Part shown: positions 38,394 to 39,311 of the stretch, one piece after another
Numbering within the stretch: position 1 is the first letter of the stretch
Layout of the letters: each line of letters starts with the position of its first letter
IMG/VR virus record: IMGVR_UViG_3300028388_001734
Location: 1-39,311 of that record
Direction: 5' to 3' (one strand)
From: a virus
Length of the DNA: 39,311 bases
Program-made: the position numbers and the translations under genes
Notes under the pieces: model-generated
The model's database searches: none
Told to the model about the DNA's origin: nothing
What the model saw: the letters and a program-made list of their open reading frames with translations, nothing else

Positions 38394-39311
38394 TCAGCCC
38401 TCCACCTGCGCGACCTGCTCGGGCTTCAGCCCGGAGAGGTAGGTGAGACGCGCCGCAGTGTCAGGATGCACGCCGTTCGCCAGCAGAGCCGCGCCCGCGA
38501 CCGATGCCCGGGGCGAGATGACAATCTTAAGCCCAGCCTCGCGCGCCTTCTGGCGGGCCTTCTGGACGCGACGCGCCCAGTCAGGATTTCCGCAGATGTC
38601 CTGCTCCAGCTTGTCGTCGTAGTCCCACGCGATGCGGACCCCGAACCGATCAAGGAAAGCGGCATCCAGCTTCGCGCGTCCAACGTAGTCAGCGCCAGCG
38701 CCGACGCCCCATGTGTTCGCGGCGGCGATGCAAACGAAGTCAGGGTGACGCTGGATCATCTCGCCGTCAGGGGTGGCCATGAAGCCATTTGCGAGCGCGG
38801 CGTTAAGCGCGAGCAAGGCTTCGCTCGATCCCGCGTCAACTTCGTCCAGCAGGCAGACGCCGCCCAGCCGAAAACGCTTCACGAATTGGGTTTCGTGATA
38901 TTTGCCGCCAGCGTCAACAAAGCCGGTGAGTTCGTGCGCCATAGTCATCGCGCCATGCGCGCCAAATTCGAGGCCCAGCGTATCGGCCACCTGCTTCGCG
39001 CCGTATGTCTTGCCCGACCCGGCGGGGCCGGTGATCCAGACGTTAAGGCGGTTGCCAGAGGCATCACGCGAGGCAACAGCAGTCAGCAACGTCTCGGCCA
39101 TCGGATGACGCACGCTCGGCAGGTCCGCGCCCAGCGCGGCCCCGTCGCGGTCAACGCAACGGATGACCGGCTGACCGATCCGCTCCATCACCGGCGCGAG
39201 AGCCTCGGAGACAATCGCTTCCACCTGCGCGCGGTCCACAGTCCCGCCCAGCACGCTGCGGAGCATGTCCAGAGCCTGCGCGGCGTCAGGGGCGGCGGCA
39301 GGGGCCGGGGC
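38394..39311 (-). CDS. CobS/MoxR-type AAA+ ATPase, 5' end outside window
   Basis: The reading frame is open through the right edge, so the N-terminus is missing; the first ATG inside is 39266. From there: Walker A GPAGSGKT (residues 80-87), Walker B LLDEVDA (139-145), sensor 1 AAANT (181-185) and an arginine finger in FLDRFG (R208). The TWGVGAGADYVG stretch after sensor 1 fits the CobS/MoxR group, which remodels partner complexes by ATP hydrolysis. Seen in phages with a VWA-type gene next door, as here. The substrate is unknown. Confidence 0.88.
   Translation of the reverse strand, partial: APAPAAAPDAAQALDMLRSVLGGTVDRAQVEAIVSEALAPVMERIGQPVIRCVDRDGAALGADLPSVRHPMAETLLTAVASRDASGNRLNVWITGPAGSGKTYGAKQVADTLGLEFGAHGAMTMAHELTGFVDAGGKYHETQFVKRFRLGGVCLLDEVDAGSSEALLALNAALANGFMATPDGEMIQRHPDFVCIAAANTWGVGAGADYVGRAKLDAAFLDRFGVRIAWDYDDKLEQDICGNPDWARRVQKARQKAREAGLKIVISPRASVAGAALLANGVHPDTAARLTYLSGLKPEQVAQVEG

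Overview
The window reads as most of the genome of a temperate, short-tailed (podovirus-like) double-stranded DNA phage of an alphaproteobacterium, probably Rhodobacterales-like. The reasons are a G+C-rich sequence with tightly overlapping genes; a virion gene order of large terminase, portal, scaffold, major capsid, P22 gp4-like adaptor, P22 gp10-like hub, T7 gp13/gp14-like internal proteins and a 2449-residue ejection-type protein; an integrase; and a 41-nt block matching the 5' half of a tRNA-Ser(GCU) gene. Both window ends cut through genes, so the genome continues on either side. The attachment site lies inside the map with phage genes on both sides, so this is the free (or circularly permuted) phage form, not an integrated prophage.

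Layout. 1-3.4 kb: repetitive tail/appendage protein and two small BppU-like proteins. 3.4-9.4 kb: packaging and head genes. 9.4-23 kb: connector, hub, internal virion proteins and the giant protein, interrupted by one HNH homing endonuclease. 23-25.2 kb: lysis cassette (small membrane proteins, T7-type amidase with a C-terminal membrane segment, nested spanins, an extra lipoprotein). 25.2-26.3 kb: HTH-metallophosphatase. 26.3-32.6 kb, minus strand: a hypothetical next to attP, a small nuclease, integrase, XRE regulator, zinc-finger, HU-like and YbcO-like proteins, an exported protein, RecT and RecE. 32.7-36 kb, plus strand: double-HTH regulator, DnaB helicase and replication-initiation proteins with a lambda-O-like iteron/AT-rich origin inside the last gene. 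36-39.3 kb, minus strand: small unknown genes, then a CobS/MoxR-type AAA+ ATPase with a VWA-like partner.

How it works together. Integrase and attP give lysogeny. The divergent region at 32.63-32.76 kb separates the leftward recombination/lysogeny operon from the rightward replication operon. RecE/RecT with YbcO-like and PD-(D/E)XK nucleases form the recombination module. DnaB plus initiators start replication using the host polymerase; no DNA or RNA polymerase gene is present. The virion and lysis genes form one long rightward block.

Main unusual signals: (1) I found no GANTC site anywhere in the window when reading it by eye, although a sequence of this composition should hold over a hundred; Asp-Ser and Glu-Ser codon pairs use AGY throughout the cases I checked. 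(2) A family of paired TTGGTG-type hexamers with a fixed 9-bp period sits in nearly all operon-level intergenic gaps, often abutting a -10-like box. (3) attP carries the 5' half of tRNA-Ser preceded by its own promoter-like sequence and flanked by GTGCCCG arm repeats. (4) There is an iteron-type origin inside a replication gene, and a structured leader upstream of the replication initiators.
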